Source of the DNA: Clostridium thermarum
Lineage (GTDB): Bacteria > Bacillota > Clostridia > Clostridiales > Clostridiaceae
Length of the DNA stretch: 64,000 bases
Direction of reading: 5' to 3'
NCBI RefSeq assembly: GCF_006351925.1
Contig: NZ_CP040924.1
Span: 74,501 to 138,500, forward strand
Part shown: piece after piece, positions 9,252-17,408 of the stretch
Numbering within the stretch: the first letter of the stretch is position 1
How the letters are laid out: each line of letters starts with the position of its first letter
The notes under the pieces: generated by a model
Databases searched by the model: none
The model's input: the letters and a program-made list of their open reading frames with translations, nothing else
Told to the model about the DNA's origin: nothing
Translations under genes and position numbers: made by a program

Positions 9252-9279
9252 GGACTGGCATTAGGAGCCGGTCCTTTTA
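9252..9279 (+). terminator. Terminator of the xpt-nucleoside transporter unit
   Basis: GGACTGGC and GCCGGTCC form an 8-bp stem with a T-run. The following 300 bases up to 9586 hold an inverted-repeat arm (9319-9348) and a promoter-like TGGTATAAT (9521-9529), but no gene. Confidence 0.8.
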
Positions 9280-9318
9280 ATGTTTTTTGATGGTATCGGG
9301 TAATCATGATTTTTGACC

Positions 9319-9348
9319 ATAAGGCTGTGTTATAGAAACGTGTTGGTA
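9319..9348 (+). repeat. Left arm of a 30-bp inverted repeat (IS/MITE-like end)
   Basis: The arm begins ATAAGGCTGTGTTATAGAAA. It matches the reverse complement of 9935-9964 at 27 of 30 positions by my count. The two arms enclose 586 bases that contain the deleted flavodoxin-like gene. The GGCTGTGTTATA core resembles ends of bacterial insertion sequences, but no transposase lies between the arms. Confidence 0.75.
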
Positions 9349-9520
9349 ATGTACGCTTTGAATTACCAGGTTTACTATTGAATTAATTAAAATCCAACTT
9401 ATAATGTTATTTTTATAAGCTCAATGGTAATGAACGAATAGTTTTAAACTGATATATTCTAAGTGTTTCTTTACTGAACATAATCATGGATAACATATCT
9501 ACAAGGGAATACTATTAAAA

Positions 9521-9529
9521 TGGTATAAT
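9521..9529 (+). promoter_or_regulatory. Extended -10 element upstream of the flavodoxin-like gene
   Basis: TGGTATAAT fits an extended -10 (TGnTATAAT) and lies 58 bases before the ATG at 9587. No good -35 element is seen. Confidence 0.4.
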
Positions 9530-9586
9530 TATATTAAATTGTGGAATAAATGTGTAGATTTTCTTTTATTTAGAGGTGGGGTAATA

Positions 9587-9925
9587 ATGAATATATGTAT
9601 TCTTATGGGGAGTATGAGGAAGAACGGTAATACAAAAACCTTACTAGATCCATTTATAGAAGAATTAATGAAAGAGAAAGCAACAGTTCAGTACATATGG
9701 ATATACGATAAGTATTGTGCAGTTATATCAACTTGTGGATATGAGCTTGATAATGGTGCAGATTTATTTGAAGAAGCAATAAAGAGATTATCAATACATT
9801 CACAGCTTAATTATATAGGGATTTTGGCAGTTAGAGATATTAATGGAGTTACAGATTTTCAAACAAATGATGTAATTAACAGTTCTAAAGAATTTGCCAT
9901 AAGAATTCTTGATACTTGTAAGTAA
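9587..9925 (+). pseudogene. Flavodoxin-like / NADPH-dependent FMN reductase gene with internal in-frame deletion
   Basis: From the ATG behind GAGGTGGGG the frame codes 112 residues. The first 40 (MNICILMGSMRKNGNT, then PFIEELMKEKATVQYIWIYDK) are the FMN-phosphate loop and first helix of NADPH-dependent FMN reductases. The sequence then jumps directly to the C-terminal half (CAVISTCGYELDNGADLFEEAIKR). Family members are usually 180-200 residues, so roughly 70 central residues, which normally carry flavin-ring contacts and in some members a Cys cluster, are missing without a frameshift. A working enzyme is unlikely. Inverted repeats flank it on both sides. Confidence 0.75.
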
Positions 9926-9934
9926 AAGATATAA

Positions 9935-9964
9935 TATCAACACTTTTTTATAACACAGCCTTAT
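9935..9964 (-). repeat. Right arm of the 30-bp inverted repeat
   Basis: The reverse complement of this arm starts ATAAGGCTGTGTTATAAAAA and pairs with 9319-9348. Its first 21 bases recur in direct orientation at 10003-10023. Confidence 0.75.
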
Positions 9965-9973
9965 AAATAATGA

Positions 9974-9996
9974 GGCTGCACAAAATTAGTGCAGCC
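9974..9996. repeat. Hairpin between two copies of the repeat end
   Basis: GGCTGCAC and GTGCAGCC form an 8-bp stem around AAAATTA. No T-run follows, so it is more likely part of the mobile-element scar than a terminator. Confidence 0.45.
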
Positions 9997-10002
9997 AGGT
10001 AT

Positions 10003-10023
10003 TATCAACACTTTTTTATAACA
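10003..10023 (-). repeat. Third copy of the repeat end
   Basis: This is a direct repeat of 9935-9955, 68 bases downstream, identical over 21 bases. The GGCTG outer end is not present here, so it looks like a truncated element terminus. Confidence 0.65.
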
Positions 10024-10101
10024 GAGCAATATGGTGGAGAAATATATGGCACCATGTATAACACATTAGCCAAGCATGCTCCAGGGACGCCCAAAAGATA
10101 A

Positions 10102-11160
10102 CTATACAAACTCAATCCAACGTTTTTCCCTATTACTTCGCATAGCCATTTCAATGACTTTTATAGTATTCAAAGCCTGCTTTGGCTTTACAGCTAAATC
10201 TTCTTTGCCAAGAAGGGCATTATACACATTTTCATAGAAACGACGATAGTCACCTAATAAGCTTTCAATTTTACCGACAAAATGAATGCCGTTGATATCT
10301 GTATTTATGGTTCCCCAGAGATTTTCCGGTTCCCTGCCCCAGTCATCGGAGTCCTTTGGGCTTAATCCCTTTTTCAAGTCCTCCTCCTGAACATCCATGC
10401 CGTATTTTATAAAAGACCCCTTGGTACCAAGTACAATGAAATGGGGAAGTGGTTCCCGTACAAGCATTCCGGATTTTAGGGTTACTTTCTTGTCCGGATA
10501 TTTTAGAATTATTTCAAAGTTGTCCACTGTTTCTCCGCCTTGCCTTTGAATCAGGGTATTTCCAAAGACTTCTGAAGGTTCTCCGAAAAGGCTGAGGGCC
10601 TGATCGATAAGATGTGAACCTAAATCGTAAAGGATGCCGGAACCGGGAATGTCCTTTTCCCTCCAGTTGTTTTTAAAGTAGTCTCTAAATCTATCAAAGT
10701 GAGCTTCATACTCCACTATGCTGCCCAATAAACCATCCTCAATGATCTTCTTGACAGTTAAAAAATCACTGTCCCATCTCCTGTTTTGATATACAGTTAA
10801 AAGCTTTCCCTTTCTTTTGGCAAGGTCTATAAGAGCCTCAGCTTCGTAAGCTGTAACGGTGAAGGGCTTTTCTACTACTACATGTTTTCCGCTTTCCAAT
10901 GCTCTGCGGGCAAGATCATAGTGCAAGGTGTTAGGGGATGCTACCACCACCAGATGTATATTTTCATCATTAAATAGGCTATCAACATTGTCTACAATTA
11001 TTGTTTGAGGGTACTTTTCTCTAATAATATTAATATTTTCTTCTTTTCTTTCAAATATTTTACGCAGCCTTAGACCATGAACTGCTTCAAGGATCGGTGC
11101 ATGAAAAACCCTGCCGGACATACCAAAGCCTATAAGTCCTACATTAATCCTTTCAATCAT
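10102..11160 (-). CDS. Gfo/Idh/MocA-family oxidoreductase
   Basis: The 352-residue cytoplasmic NAD(P)-dependent dehydrogenase has an N-terminal Rossmann fold (VGLIGFGMSGRVFHAPIL) and the family motif VVEKPFTVTAYEAEAL with the catalytic Lys. The C-terminal substrate domain has GSGILYDLGSHLIDQAL with the conserved Asp and His. The pattern is closest to the YdgJ/IolX-like group, which acts on inositols or sugars. The substrate cannot be assigned from neighbours, because flanking genes are divergent or unrelated. The ATG follows GGAGGG. Confidence 0.85.
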   Translation of the reverse strand: MIERINVGLIGFGMSGRVFHAPILEAVHGLRLRKIFERKEENINIIREKYPQTIIVDNVDSLFNDENIHLVVVASPNTLHYDLARRALESGKHVVVEKPFTVTAYEAEALIDLAKRKGKLLTVYQNRRWDSDFLTVKKIIEDGLLGSIVEYEAHFDRFRDYFKNNWREKDIPGSGILYDLGSHLIDQALSLFGEPSEVFGNTLIQRQGGETVDNFEIILKYPDKKVTLKSGMLVREPLPHFIVLGTKGSFIKYGMDVQEEDLKKGLSPKDSDDWGREPENLWGTINTDINGIHFVGKIESLLGDYRRFYENVYNALLGKEDLAVKPKQALNTIKVIEMAMRSNREKRWIEFV

Positions 11161-11304
11161 TTTTATCCCTCCGTCTTCACAATTATATCATTACCAAAAT
11201 TATATCATAGTGAAAGTAATTGTGTACTAAATTTAAGCTAGGCGGTACTATAATTAATATGATAAAATATTTAGTATCATAAAAAAATTATCGGAGGGAT
11301 GCTA

Positions 11305-12315
11305 GTGGGGGGAAAGAGATATAAGAAGTCTACTAAAATGATAAAGTTTAAAGCCTTTATAAAAAATGTGGTACTGCTTATAGTTGCACAAATACTTGTT
11401 GGCATTTTTTTTAGTATTCCAATGGTATATTATGGTCCATTTAAGGTAATAAGAGAAGAATTGGTAAACACAGCAATGACAACCCTTAGTCATCAATATA
11501 TAGCTACATGGTTTTTAAGTGACGAAGAAATTAACAGGATTATGGAGAAGCATAAAATTCAGGATGAAGACAAGAGGAGTGATGTTGAGGCTGTGGCTGT
11601 ATTTGATTCTGATGTGGAAAAGAAAGAAAGTCAGGTTGAGTTTATAAATATAAGTAATGAAAAGGTAAAGGGGTACATTTTACTTGTGAAAAATCCTTCT
11701 ATGGTTAGGGTAGCTACCACCAGTAAAATTGGAGTTCAGGGTATGAAGCTGTTGGACATAGTGAAGCAAGAAAATGCTATAGGCGGTATTAATGCCGGCG
11801 GCTTTGGTGACGAAGGTGGAGTTGGAACCGGCGGAATCCCTATGGGCCTTTTGATGCAGGATGGCAAGGTGATATATGGTAACGAGAAGGAGCGGTATTC
11901 CATCATTGGATTTAATGAAGATTCCGTGCTGGTGCTTGGATGGTATACTATTGCCGAAGCCAAGGAAAAGAAGATTAGGGATGCGGTAAGCTTTGGACCT
12001 TATTTGATAGTTAATGGAGAACCTATGATAAAGGGGAACGGCAACGGCGGATGGGGATTGGCTCCAAGAACTGCTATAGGTCAAAGACAGGATGGAACAG
12101 TAATTATGCTTGTTATAGATGGAAGACAACTGGATAGCATAGGTGCTACCCTAAAGGATGTACAGGATATAATGCTTCAGTATGGTGCCTATAATGCGGC
12201 TAATCTTGATGGAGGATCTTCCACCACTATGGTATATCAGAATAATATTGTAAATAGCCCCAGCAGTAAATATGGGCCAAGAGACTTACCATCAGCTTTT
12301 GTTATAAAGAAGTAA
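11305..12315 (+). CDS. Phosphodiester glycosidase (NAGPA-domain) membrane-anchored protein
   Basis: About 336 residues. One N-terminal membrane segment (VVLLIVAQILVGIFF) puts the rest outside. The C-terminal half is a NAGPA/DUF2233 domain with GGINAGGFGDEGG and the signature NLDGGSSTTMVY near residue 305. Family members cleave N-acetylglucosamine phosphodiester bonds or act in exopolysaccharide and cell-wall turnover. I place the start at GTG 11305, seven bases after GGAGG, rather than at ATG 11299, which lies almost on top of that ribosome site. It is followed 23 bases later by tadA. The substrate is unknown. Confidence 0.82.
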   Translation: MGGKRYKKSTKMIKFKAFIKNVVLLIVAQILVGIFFSIPMVYYGPFKVIREELVNTAMTTLSHQYIATWFLSDEEINRIMEKHKIQDEDKRSDVEAVAVFDSDVEKKESQVEFINISNEKVKGYILLVKNPSMVRVATTSKIGVQGMKLLDIVKQENAIGGINAGGFGDEGGVGTGGIPMGLLMQDGKVIYGNEKERYSIIGFNEDSVLVLGWYTIAEAKEKKIRDAVSFGPYLIVNGEPMIKGNGNGGWGLAPRTAIGQRQDGTVIMLVIDGRQLDSIGATLKDVQDIMLQYGAYNAANLDGGSSTTMVYQNNIVNSPSSKYGPRDLPSAFVIKK

Positions 12316-12338
12316 GGCTATGAAGGGTGGCGTAAAGC

Positions 12339-12773
12339 ATGGATTACATGAAGGCTGCATTGGAGCAGGCCAGAATTGCATTAGGGAAAAATGAGGTCCC
12401 TGTGGGAGCTGTTATAGTTAAGGATGACCAAATTATTGCAGAGGCGCATAATTTGAAGGAAAGCCTGAAGGATCCAACTGCTCATGCTGAAATACTTGCC
12501 ATAAGGAAGGCATGTGAAGTGCTTGATAATTGGAGGCTTACCGGGTGCAGCATGTATGTGACCCTAGAGCCTTGTCCGATGTGCGCTTCTGCTATTGCTC
12601 AAAGCAGGATAAGAAACCTATACATCGGGGCGCCAGATATTGATGGTGGTGCTTGCGGGTCAGTCATAAATATTGTTCAAAATCATCATATAAATAATTA
12701 TTTAAACGTACATTGGGTCTACAACCAAGAGTGTAGTGATATTTTAAGTAACTTTTTTAGAGGTAGGAGATGA
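12339..12773 (+). CDS. tadA: tRNA-specific adenosine deaminase
   Basis: The 144-residue zinc enzyme converts A34 to inosine in the tRNA-Arg(ACG) wobble position. The deaminase motifs are HAEILAIRKA (zinc His and catalytic Glu, about residues 50-60) and PCPMCASAI (two zinc Cys, about 80-90). Length and motif spacing fit TadA rather than cytosine or guanine deaminases. It starts at an ATG behind GGGTGG and lies three bases before glgB, so the two are probably co-transcribed. Confidence 0.92.
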   Translation: MDYMKAALEQARIALGKNEVPVGAVIVKDDQIIAEAHNLKESLKDPTAHAEILAIRKACEVLDNWRLTGCSMYVTLEPCPMCASAIAQSRIRNLYIGAPDIDGGACGSVINIVQNHHINNYLNVHWVYNQECSDILSNFFRGRR

Positions 12774-12776
12774 AAT

Positions 12777-14687
12777 ATGAGCAAACATATAAAGAAGTCT
12801 CTGAAGTCCTTTGACTTTGAGGCTTTCATGAGAGGTGAGAACTACCAAAGTTATGACTATTTTGGATGCCACCTTGTAAGTAGAAATGGCGTCAAGGGAG
12901 CAGAATTTATAGTTTGGGCACCGGCTGCCAAAGAGGTTAGAGTGGTGGGGAGCTTTAACCATTGGAATGGCAGCGATTCTCTTATGTATAAGGATGGCAA
13001 TGGGGTATGGAGCATTTTCGTTGAGGGGGTAAACGAAGGGGATTACTATATGTATGACGTATTGGGCAAAGACGGCCAAAGAGTTTTAAAGTCAGACCCC
13101 TATGGTTTCTATAGCCAGCTTCGTCCCGGAAATGCTTCTGTGGTAGTAAAATTAGATAATTATATGTGGTCAGACAGTGACTGGATTGAGGAAAGAAGCA
13201 ATAAAAATTTATATAAGAGCCCTGTAAATATCTATGAGGTTCATGCAGGCTCTTGGAAAACTCATGGTTATGAGAAGTTCTGCAACTTTAGAGAGTTGGC
13301 AGAGACCCTAGTGGATTATGTGGTGGACATGGGTTATACACATATAGAATTAATGCCACTTACGGAGCACCCTCTGGATGAATCCTGGGGCTATCAGACC
13401 ATTGGCTACTATGCCTTTACCAGCCGTTATGGCAGTCCGGAGGATTTTATGTGTTTTGTTGATAGATGTCATCAAAAGGGCATAGGGGTAATAATTGACT
13501 GGGTACCGGGGCATTTCTGCAAGGATGCTCACGGGTTATATAAATTTGATGGCACTTTCCTATATGAAAGCGAAGAAGAAGTAAGAAGAGAGAATTACGA
13601 TTGGGGTACTGCTAATTTTGACTTTGATAAGTCCCATGTACATAGTTTTTTAATATCAAACGCCTTATTTTGGTTTAAGAAGTATCATATCGACGGAATA
13701 AGAGTAGATGCTGTAGCAAACATGATGTACTTGACCTATGGAAAGAAGCAGGGGATGGACCTGAAAAACAAATATGGGGGAGATGAGAACTTAGGGGCAT
13801 TGGATTTCCTCAGAAGTCTTAATGAGGCTGTGTTTAAGGAAATACCCAATCCTCTTATGATGGCCGAAGATTCCTCAATTAAGGCTATGGTCACTGCACC
13901 AACTTATCTTGGTGGAGTAGGCTTTAATTATAAGTGGAACATGGGCTGGATGAACGAGCTGCTAAAGTATGCGGAAAAGGACCCAATACATAGGAAGTGG
14001 CACCATAACAGTATTACATATACAATTACTTATGCTTATTCAGAAAATTTTGTTCTGCCCCTTTCTCATGATGAGGTTGTTCACGGAAAAAAGTCTCTAC
14101 TTAATAAAATAAGCGGAGATTATTGGCAAAAGTTTGCAGGGCTTAGAACCTTACTAGGTTATATGATGGGCCATCCCGGTAAAAAGCTCCTCTTTATGGG
14201 GGGAGAGTTTGGACAGTTCATAGAGTGGAACTGTAAACAGGAATTGGATTGGATGCTGTTGGAGTATCCTGCTCACAGAGACATGCAAAACTATGTAAAA
14301 AAGCTTAATCATTTATATAAGTCTGAAAAGTCACTTTGGGAGCTGGATCATAGTCCCCAGGGCTTTGCCTGGATAGATTACCAAAACTATGAACAGAGTA
14401 TAATAGCCTTTATGAGAAAGGCTGAAGACGGAGATTATGCCATAGCAATATACAACTTCACTCCAATTGTGCGCTATGATTACAGAATTGGTGTGCCTGA
14501 GCTAAAAGAATACAAAGAAATCTTCAACAGCGACAGCACGGAATTTGGTGGTTCAGGCCAAACAGTAGAAGACACCTTGCAGGCCTTTGATGAAGAATGG
14601 AACGGCCAGCCCTATCATATTAAAACAAAGATACCACCCTTGAGCTTTGTATTGCTGAAGGTGAACGACAAAAAAACTGCGTCTTAA
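12777..14687 (+). CDS. glgB: 1,4-alpha-glucan branching enzyme
   Basis: The 636-residue GH13 enzyme makes alpha-1,6 branches in glycogen. It has an N-terminal CBM48 module (about 25-110, AEFIVWAPAAKEVRVVGSFNHWNG) and a catalytic barrel. The nucleophile region is GIRVDAVANM (Asp311), the acid/base region is MMAEDSS (Glu364), and LSHDEVVHGKKS holds the transition-state Asp. The length is normal. No other glg gene is near, so branching of a polymer made elsewhere is inferred. The stop codon lies in the loop of the terminator that follows. Confidence 0.93.
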   Translation: MSKHIKKSLKSFDFEAFMRGENYQSYDYFGCHLVSRNGVKGAEFIVWAPAAKEVRVVGSFNHWNGSDSLMYKDGNGVWSIFVEGVNEGDYYMYDVLGKDGQRVLKSDPYGFYSQLRPGNASVVVKLDNYMWSDSDWIEERSNKNLYKSPVNIYEVHAGSWKTHGYEKFCNFRELAETLVDYVVDMGYTHIELMPLTEHPLDESWGYQTIGYYAFTSRYGSPEDFMCFVDRCHQKGIGVIIDWVPGHFCKDAHGLYKFDGTFLYESEEEVRRENYDWGTANFDFDKSHVHSFLISNALFWFKKYHIDGIRVDAVANMMYLTYGKKQGMDLKNKYGGDENLGALDFLRSLNEAVFKEIPNPLMMAEDSSIKAMVTAPTYLGGVGFNYKWNMGWMNELLKYAEKDPIHRKWHHNSITYTITYAYSENFVLPLSHDEVVHGKKSLLNKISGDYWQKFAGLRTLLGYMMGHPGKKLLFMGGEFGQFIEWNCKQELDWMLLEYPAHRDMQNYVKKLNHLYKSEKSLWELDHSPQGFAWIDYQNYEQSIIAFMRKAEDGDYAIAIYNFTPIVRYDYRIGVPELKEYKEIFNSDSTEFGGSGQTVEDTLQAFDEEWNGQPYHIKTKIPPLSFVLLKVNDKKTAS

Positions 14688-14698
14688 CGCAGTTTTTT
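14671..14698. terminator. Bidirectional terminator between glgB and the metal permease gene
   Basis: AAAAAACTGCG and CGCAGTTTTTT form an 11-bp stem with a TCTTAA loop that contains the glgB stop codon. A T-run or A-run on each side lets it serve both converging transcripts. Confidence 0.85.
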
Positions 14699-15513
14699 TA
14701 CTGGACTTTAACTCGTTTTGCAGCTACCATAACAGCCCTAAACATCAAAACTATAATCAGGGTTATCACAGAGGTCAGGGCAATAACTCCGCCGGCAGCG
14801 GCATCGATGTAATAGGATAAAACAAGGCCACCAACAGTGTCGATAATACTTACAAGAACTGCAATGAGTAATGTAGTTTTAAAGCCTTTCTCAAATTGAA
14901 GAGCCGTAGCCACCGGTAAAGAAATCATAGAGGTTATGACTAAAACTCCAACTATTCTGATAGAAACGGATACAGAGGCTGCTACCAAAATGGAGAAGAA
15001 GTAGTTTATAAGTTTCACCTTAAGTCCTGCAACGGAAGCACCTTCTTCGTCAAAGGTGATATAAAGCAGCTTGTTAAATAGGAATATAAACATTATCAGT
15101 GCAATGGCACAGAGTATTAGTACTGTAATTAAGTCCTTTGTGCTTACTGTAAGTATACTCCCAAAGAGATAGGAGTTCACATTGGCCTTAGCCTTGCCTG
15201 AACTTATCAGGGTCAGAGCAATACCAATGCTTAAGGACATAATAATAGTTAAAATTAATTCCGAATATTTCTTATAATAATTCTTAAAGAGCTCAATTAC
15301 TACCCCGGATAGAGAAGTGAAGACAAAGGCTCCCATTATGGGGTTTGTACCTATAATCAAGCCTAGGGCTACTCCTGCAAGGGAGCTGTGAGCCATAGTG
15401 TCTCCAATCATTGAATGTCTGCGCACAACAAGAAAAATTCCTATGCTGGGGCATAAGATTGAGATTAAAAGGGCAATTATTAACGCATTTTGCATAAAGC
15501 TATATTGTAGCAT
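14698..15513 (-). CDS. znuB: Zinc/manganese ABC transporter permease
   Basis: About 271 residues with seven to nine membrane segments of the ABC-3 (ZnuB/AdcB/MntB) family, including the conserved RHSMIGDTMAHSSLAGVALG loop. I place the start at the ATG at 15513, which has AGAGGTG seven bases upstream; upstream in-frame ATGs lie deeper inside the ATPase gene. It overlaps the ATPase gene by 14 bases. It forms the membrane channel for metal uptake with the ATPase and the divergent binding protein. The symbol is used in the general sense, because metal identity is inferred. Confidence 0.88.
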   Translation of the reverse strand: MLQYSFMQNALIIALLISILCPSIGIFLVVRRHSMIGDTMAHSSLAGVALGLIIGTNPIMGAFVFTSLSGVVIELFKNYYKKYSELILTIIMSLSIGIALTLISSGKAKANVNSYLFGSILTVSTKDLITVLILCAIALIMFIFLFNKLLYITFDEEGASVAGLKVKLINYFFSILVAASVSVSIRIVGVLVITSMISLPVATALQFEKGFKTTLLIAVLVSIIDTVGGLVLSYYIDAAAGGVIALTSVITLIIVLMFRAVMVAAKRVKVQ

Positions 15514-16171
15514 GTAAGTCACCTCTGTCATGATCAATGAAAAACTCCTGAGAACTGCTTAACTTACCTCTGCCATTACTCATATAAAAGATTTTATTTG
15601 AGTTTTTGTAGGCTGCCTGCAAATTATGTTCTACTGATATGATGGTTATTTTATGGTGTTTGTTCAGATGTTTTAATATGTCATAAATATCTATTTGACT
15701 TTCCACATCAATCCCTGTAGAGGGCTCATCTAATATTAAAAGTTCAGGTAATCCCATTAGAGCTCTGGCGATAAAAATCTTTTGTCTTTGCCCTCCGGAT
15801 AACTGGCCTATTAAATGTTTCTTAAACTTCATCATGTTAACGGTAGAAAGCACCTCATCAATAACCCTAGCGTCCTTAATCCTTAGAGCCTTTCTATGTA
15901 TATTCAGAACCTCCTGTACCGTAATAGGAAACCCAGAGTTGAAGCTTTCAAATCTTTGAGGAACATAACCGATTTTATCTGAATATATGCTTATAGTGCC
16001 TTTATTGGGCTTTAAGAAGTTTAGTATAAGTTTTAGAAGTGTACTTTTACCGCTGCCATTATCGCCCAAAATTGATATATAGTCTCCCCGTTCTGCCTTA
16101 AAATTTATGTCTTTAAGGATGAGGGAGGAATCTCCGTTATAGGAAAAGGATAGGTTATTAATTACAAGCAT
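15500..16171 (-). CDS. znuC: Zinc/manganese ABC transporter ATP-binding protein
   Basis: About 223 residues forming a single ABC domain. Visible motifs are Walker A GDNGSGKST, signature LSGGQRQK, Walker B LLILDEPS and the switch His in SVEHN. I prefer the ATG at 16171, with GGAGG seven bases upstream, over the ATG at 16183 that precedes that ribosome site. It is divergent from the binding-protein gene, with a shared regulatory region of about 115 bases. Confidence 0.9.
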   Translation of the reverse strand: MLVINNLSFSYNGDSSLILKDINFKAERGDYISILGDNGSGKSTLLKLILNFLKPNKGTISIYSDKIGYVPQRFESFNSGFPITVQEVLNIHRKALRIKDARVIDEVLSTVNMMKFKKHLIGQLSGGQRQKIFIARALMGLPELLILDEPSTGIDVESQIDIYDILKHLNKHHKITIISVEHNLQAAYKNSNKIFYMSNGRGKLSSSQEFFIDHDRGDLHATI

Positions 16172-16202
16172 CTTTGCCTCCATATAATAAAATAGTTGTG
16201 TA

Positions 16203-16231
16203 TTGACAATGTTATGTCATATGTATATTAT
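16203..16231 (+). promoter_or_regulatory. Promoter of the metal-binding lipoprotein gene
   Basis: TTGACA, a 17-base spacer and TATTAT give a near-consensus vegetative promoter directed at the gene at 16287. Confidence 0.75.
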
Positions 16232-16240
16232 ATACCTAGA

Positions 16241-16255
16241 TGCAAATGATTTGCA
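16241..16255. promoter_or_regulatory. Candidate Zur/Fur-family operator
   Basis: TGCAAATGATTTGCA is a perfect 7-1-7 inverted repeat, the architecture of Fur-family boxes (TGATAATNATTATCA type). It starts 10 bases after the -10 element, so bound repressor would block transcription start. Its location between divergent metal-transport genes suggests Zur or MntR-like control by zinc or manganese. Confidence 0.65.
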
Positions 16256-16286
16256 ACATATAAAAGTTATAGATTTGGAGGAAAGA

Positions 16287-17222
16287 ATGTTTAGAAAATT
16301 AGTGTTAGCTCTTGTCTGTGTATTGTTTATTGGCACTCTGGCAGGCTGCAGCGGTAAAGATAACAAAACTGAAAATAGTAGTGATAAGGGTAAAGTACAG
16401 GTAGTAGTTTCCTTTAACCCCCTAAAGGAATTCACTGAGGCCGTAGGTAAAGATAAAGTTAACGTCATAAGTATTGTTCCTGATGGCATGGAAGCCCATG
16501 ATTTTGAGCTCAAGGCCAAGGATATGGAAAAGATAAGGGAGGCTAAGATTTTTGTCTATAATGGTCTTGGAATGGAGAGTTGGGTAGAAGACACTCTGCA
16601 GGTTATTGATAACAGGGACTTGATTATAGTAGATTCTTCTAAGAATGTTAATGCTATAAAGATGCAGGAAGATGATCATGAGGAAGATGAAGAAGATGAT
16701 GAACATGAGCATGGTGAATTTGATCCGCATATATGGTTAAGCCTCAAGGAAGCTAAAGTACAGGCTTTGAACATAAAAGATGCTCTTGTGCAGGCAGATC
16801 AAGCTAATGAGGGCTTCTATCAAAAGAATTACGAAGAATTCGCAGGAAAGTTAGATGAGCTTTATAATGAGTATGCTGAAAAGTTTCAGGAGGTTCAAAA
16901 CAAGCATTTTGTAACCGGCCACGCAGCCTTTGCCTATCTTTGCAGGGATTTCGGACTTGAGCAAAATAGTGTAGAGGACGTTTTTGCTGAGGGAGAACCT
17001 ACGCCCAAAAGGCTTCAGGAGCTTACTGAATACTGTAAGCAAAACAACATTAAGGTAGTATTTATGGAAGAATTAGCCAGCCCAAAGGTTTCTGAGACTC
17101 TGGCCAATGAAGTGGGTGCAAAGGTTCAAACCATATATACCATTGAAAGCAAACAGGACGGTAAGGACTATCTTCAGAGTATGAGGGAAAACCTGGAAAA
17201 TATTTATACAAGTATTAAATAA
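16287..17222 (+). CDS. znuA: Zinc/manganese-binding lipoprotein of an ABC transporter
   Basis: About 311 residues. The true start is the ATG at 16287 behind GGAGGA, which begins a lipoprotein signal peptide ending in LAGC. The mature part is a cluster A-I (TroA/ZnuA) fold. Likely metal ligands include His in MEAHDFE, the HIWLS motif, HAAFAYL and a late Glu/Asp. A His/Asp/Glu-rich loop (DDHEEDEEDDEHEHGE, about residues 130-145) is typical of zinc-specific rather than manganese-specific members. It should capture metal outside and pass it to the divergent permease-ATPase pair. Confidence 0.9.
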   Translation: MFRKLVLALVCVLFIGTLAGCSGKDNKTENSSDKGKVQVVVSFNPLKEFTEAVGKDKVNVISIVPDGMEAHDFELKAKDMEKIREAKIFVYNGLGMESWVEDTLQVIDNRDLIIVDSSKNVNAIKMQEDDHEEDEEDDEHEHGEFDPHIWLSLKEAKVQALNIKDALVQADQANEGFYQKNYEEFAGKLDELYNEYAEKFQEVQNKHFVTGHAAFAYLCRDFGLEQNSVEDVFAEGEPTPKRLQELTEYCKQNNIKVVFMEELASPKVSETLANEVGAKVQTIYTIESKQDGKDYLQSMRENLENIYTSIK

Positions 17223-17237
17223 GTGTAGGGGATGCAG

Positions 17238-17272
17238 GAACTTCTTATTATTTATAATAAGGAGTTCTTTTA
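17238..17272 (+). terminator. Terminator after the metal-binding lipoprotein gene
   Basis: GAACTTCTTATTA pairs with TAATAAGGAGTTC around TTTA, with four T residues after the stem. Confidence 0.75.
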
Positions 17273-17408
17273 ATTAGAGGTTTTTTTATAACTTGAAAAT
17301 CCACTAAAAATCAGATAAAATGAAGAAGTAGCGTTGAAAGTTGACAGGAATTTCAGGGGGCTTTCTCAATTATGAAATGGGTCAAAGATGTTACAGGGGG
17401 TTGAATTT

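Noticed and set aside
9935..10023. A possible short CRISPR-like array
   Set aside because: There are only two direct copies with one gap, the same word occurs inverted at 9319-9348, and there are no spacers or cas genes. It is better explained by mobile-element ends.
11299..11304. ATG at 11299 as start of the NAGPA-domain gene
   Set aside because: The ribosome site GGAGG ends one base before this codon; the GTG six bases later has normal spacing.
17273..17408. A c-di-GMP or other riboswitch before the chemoreceptor gene
   Set aside because: The leader is short and has none of the conserved core words of known aptamers.
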